A stretch of 5,561 nucleotides of DNA from Kuafuiihalomonas sp039024635 (lineage in GTDB: Bacteria; Myxococcota; Kuafuiibacteriia; Kuafuiibacteriales; Kuafuiibacteriaceae). The stretch spans positions 1 through 5,561 of the forward strand of contig JBCCQA010000062.1 in NCBI GenBank assembly GCA_039024635.1. The letters are read 5' to 3'. Made by a program: the position numbers and the translations under genes. The notes under the pieces were generated by a model, which saw nothing but the letters and a program-made list of their open reading frames with translations, was not told the DNA's origin and searched no databases. Within the stretch, counting starts at the first letter, position 1. Each line of letters opens with the position of its first letter. This document shows positions 5,302-5,561 of the stretch, in pieces.

Positions 5302-5561
5302 CTACAGGGCCTTTATCCGTAGACCAATACGCTTCCTAACCTCCCTGCCAAGGACCCTACAGATGTCCTGGCTCTTCACCGGCATCTCCTCGAGTGTTCT
5401 CTTCAAAGCGCTCTCCACCATCTCCAGGGTGTTGGTGAGCTCCTGCGCCAGGTAGCGCGGCTGGAAGCCGAGCTCTCGAGCTACGGCGAGCCACGTGTCT
5501 TTCTTGATCCGGTCTGGATCAGAGACCTCGGCGAGGCGCATGGCGAGGCGGCGGTCGATGC
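5302..5561 (-). CDS. C-terminal end of a HipA-type toxin kinase (partial, runs off the window)
   Basis: The frame is open to the last base, and residues before the internal Met at 5541 (IDRRLA) continue the same family pattern, so the gene begins outside the window. The visible end, IDRRLAMRLAEVSDPDRI, then WLAVARELGFQPRYLAQEL and TLEMVESALKRTLEE, resembles the HipA C-terminal helical bundle of type II toxin-antitoxin kinases. HipA proteins are serine/threonine kinases; E. coli HipA phosphorylates glutamyl-tRNA synthetase and is neutralised by the DNA-binding HipB. The catalytic Asp and the ATP-binding parts are not visible, so activity cannot be judged. The last 25 residues or so (ICRVLGREVRKRIGLRIKAL) are basic. 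The family call rests on remembered motifs only. Confidence 0.68.
   Translation of the reverse strand, partial: IDRRLAMRLAEVSDPDRIKKDTWLAVARELGFQPRYLAQELTNTLEMVESALKRTLEEMPVKSQDICRVLGREVRKRIGLRIKAL

Overview
The window is GC-rich and has short intergenic gaps, GTG/TTG start candidates and protein families typical of an environmental Gram-negative bacterium. The style of the histidine kinase, the AXA-type secreted protein and the YbiI-type zinc-finger protein fit a delta-proteobacterial or myxobacterial-like genome. That placement is inference; there is no rRNA or other marker gene here.

Layout. Positions 1-648 (+) hold the 3' part of a multi-pass membrane protein that looks like two membrane modules joined, the second being DUF3995-like. 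A gap of about 150 bp follows, carrying a strong dyad (736-756) and a weak promoter candidate. Next come a small HxlR-family regulator (803-1135, +) and, 12 bp later, an SDR-fold oxidoreductase (1148-1903, +), probably one transcription unit. Positions 1904-2159 contain no convincing gene. A six-helix membrane sensor histidine kinase lies at 2160-3641 (+), followed by a YbiI-type DksA/TraR zinc-finger protein (3719-3985, +).

From about 3986 to the end the coding strand switches to minus and the content becomes accessory and partly decayed. It holds a small protein with a good ribosome binding site (4024-4224), a nucleotidyltransferase fragment truncated at both ends (4263-4523), a secreted Cys-containing protein of unknown function (4658-5158), and the C-terminal end of what looks like a HipA-type toxin kinase running off the window (5302-5561).

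Functional reading. The HxlR gene plausibly controls itself and the adjacent SDR gene through the upstream dyad. The SDR has Phe where the catalytic Tyr should be. The histidine kinase keeps its phospho-accepting His, but two ATP-binding motifs (N box and G2 box) are altered. Two neighbouring enzyme-fold proteins on the plus strand therefore lack hallmark residues and may act as non-canonical or regulatory versions. The minus-strand end looks like a small graveyard of toxin-antitoxin-type genes. No tRNA, rRNA, CRISPR array or complete mobile element was seen.
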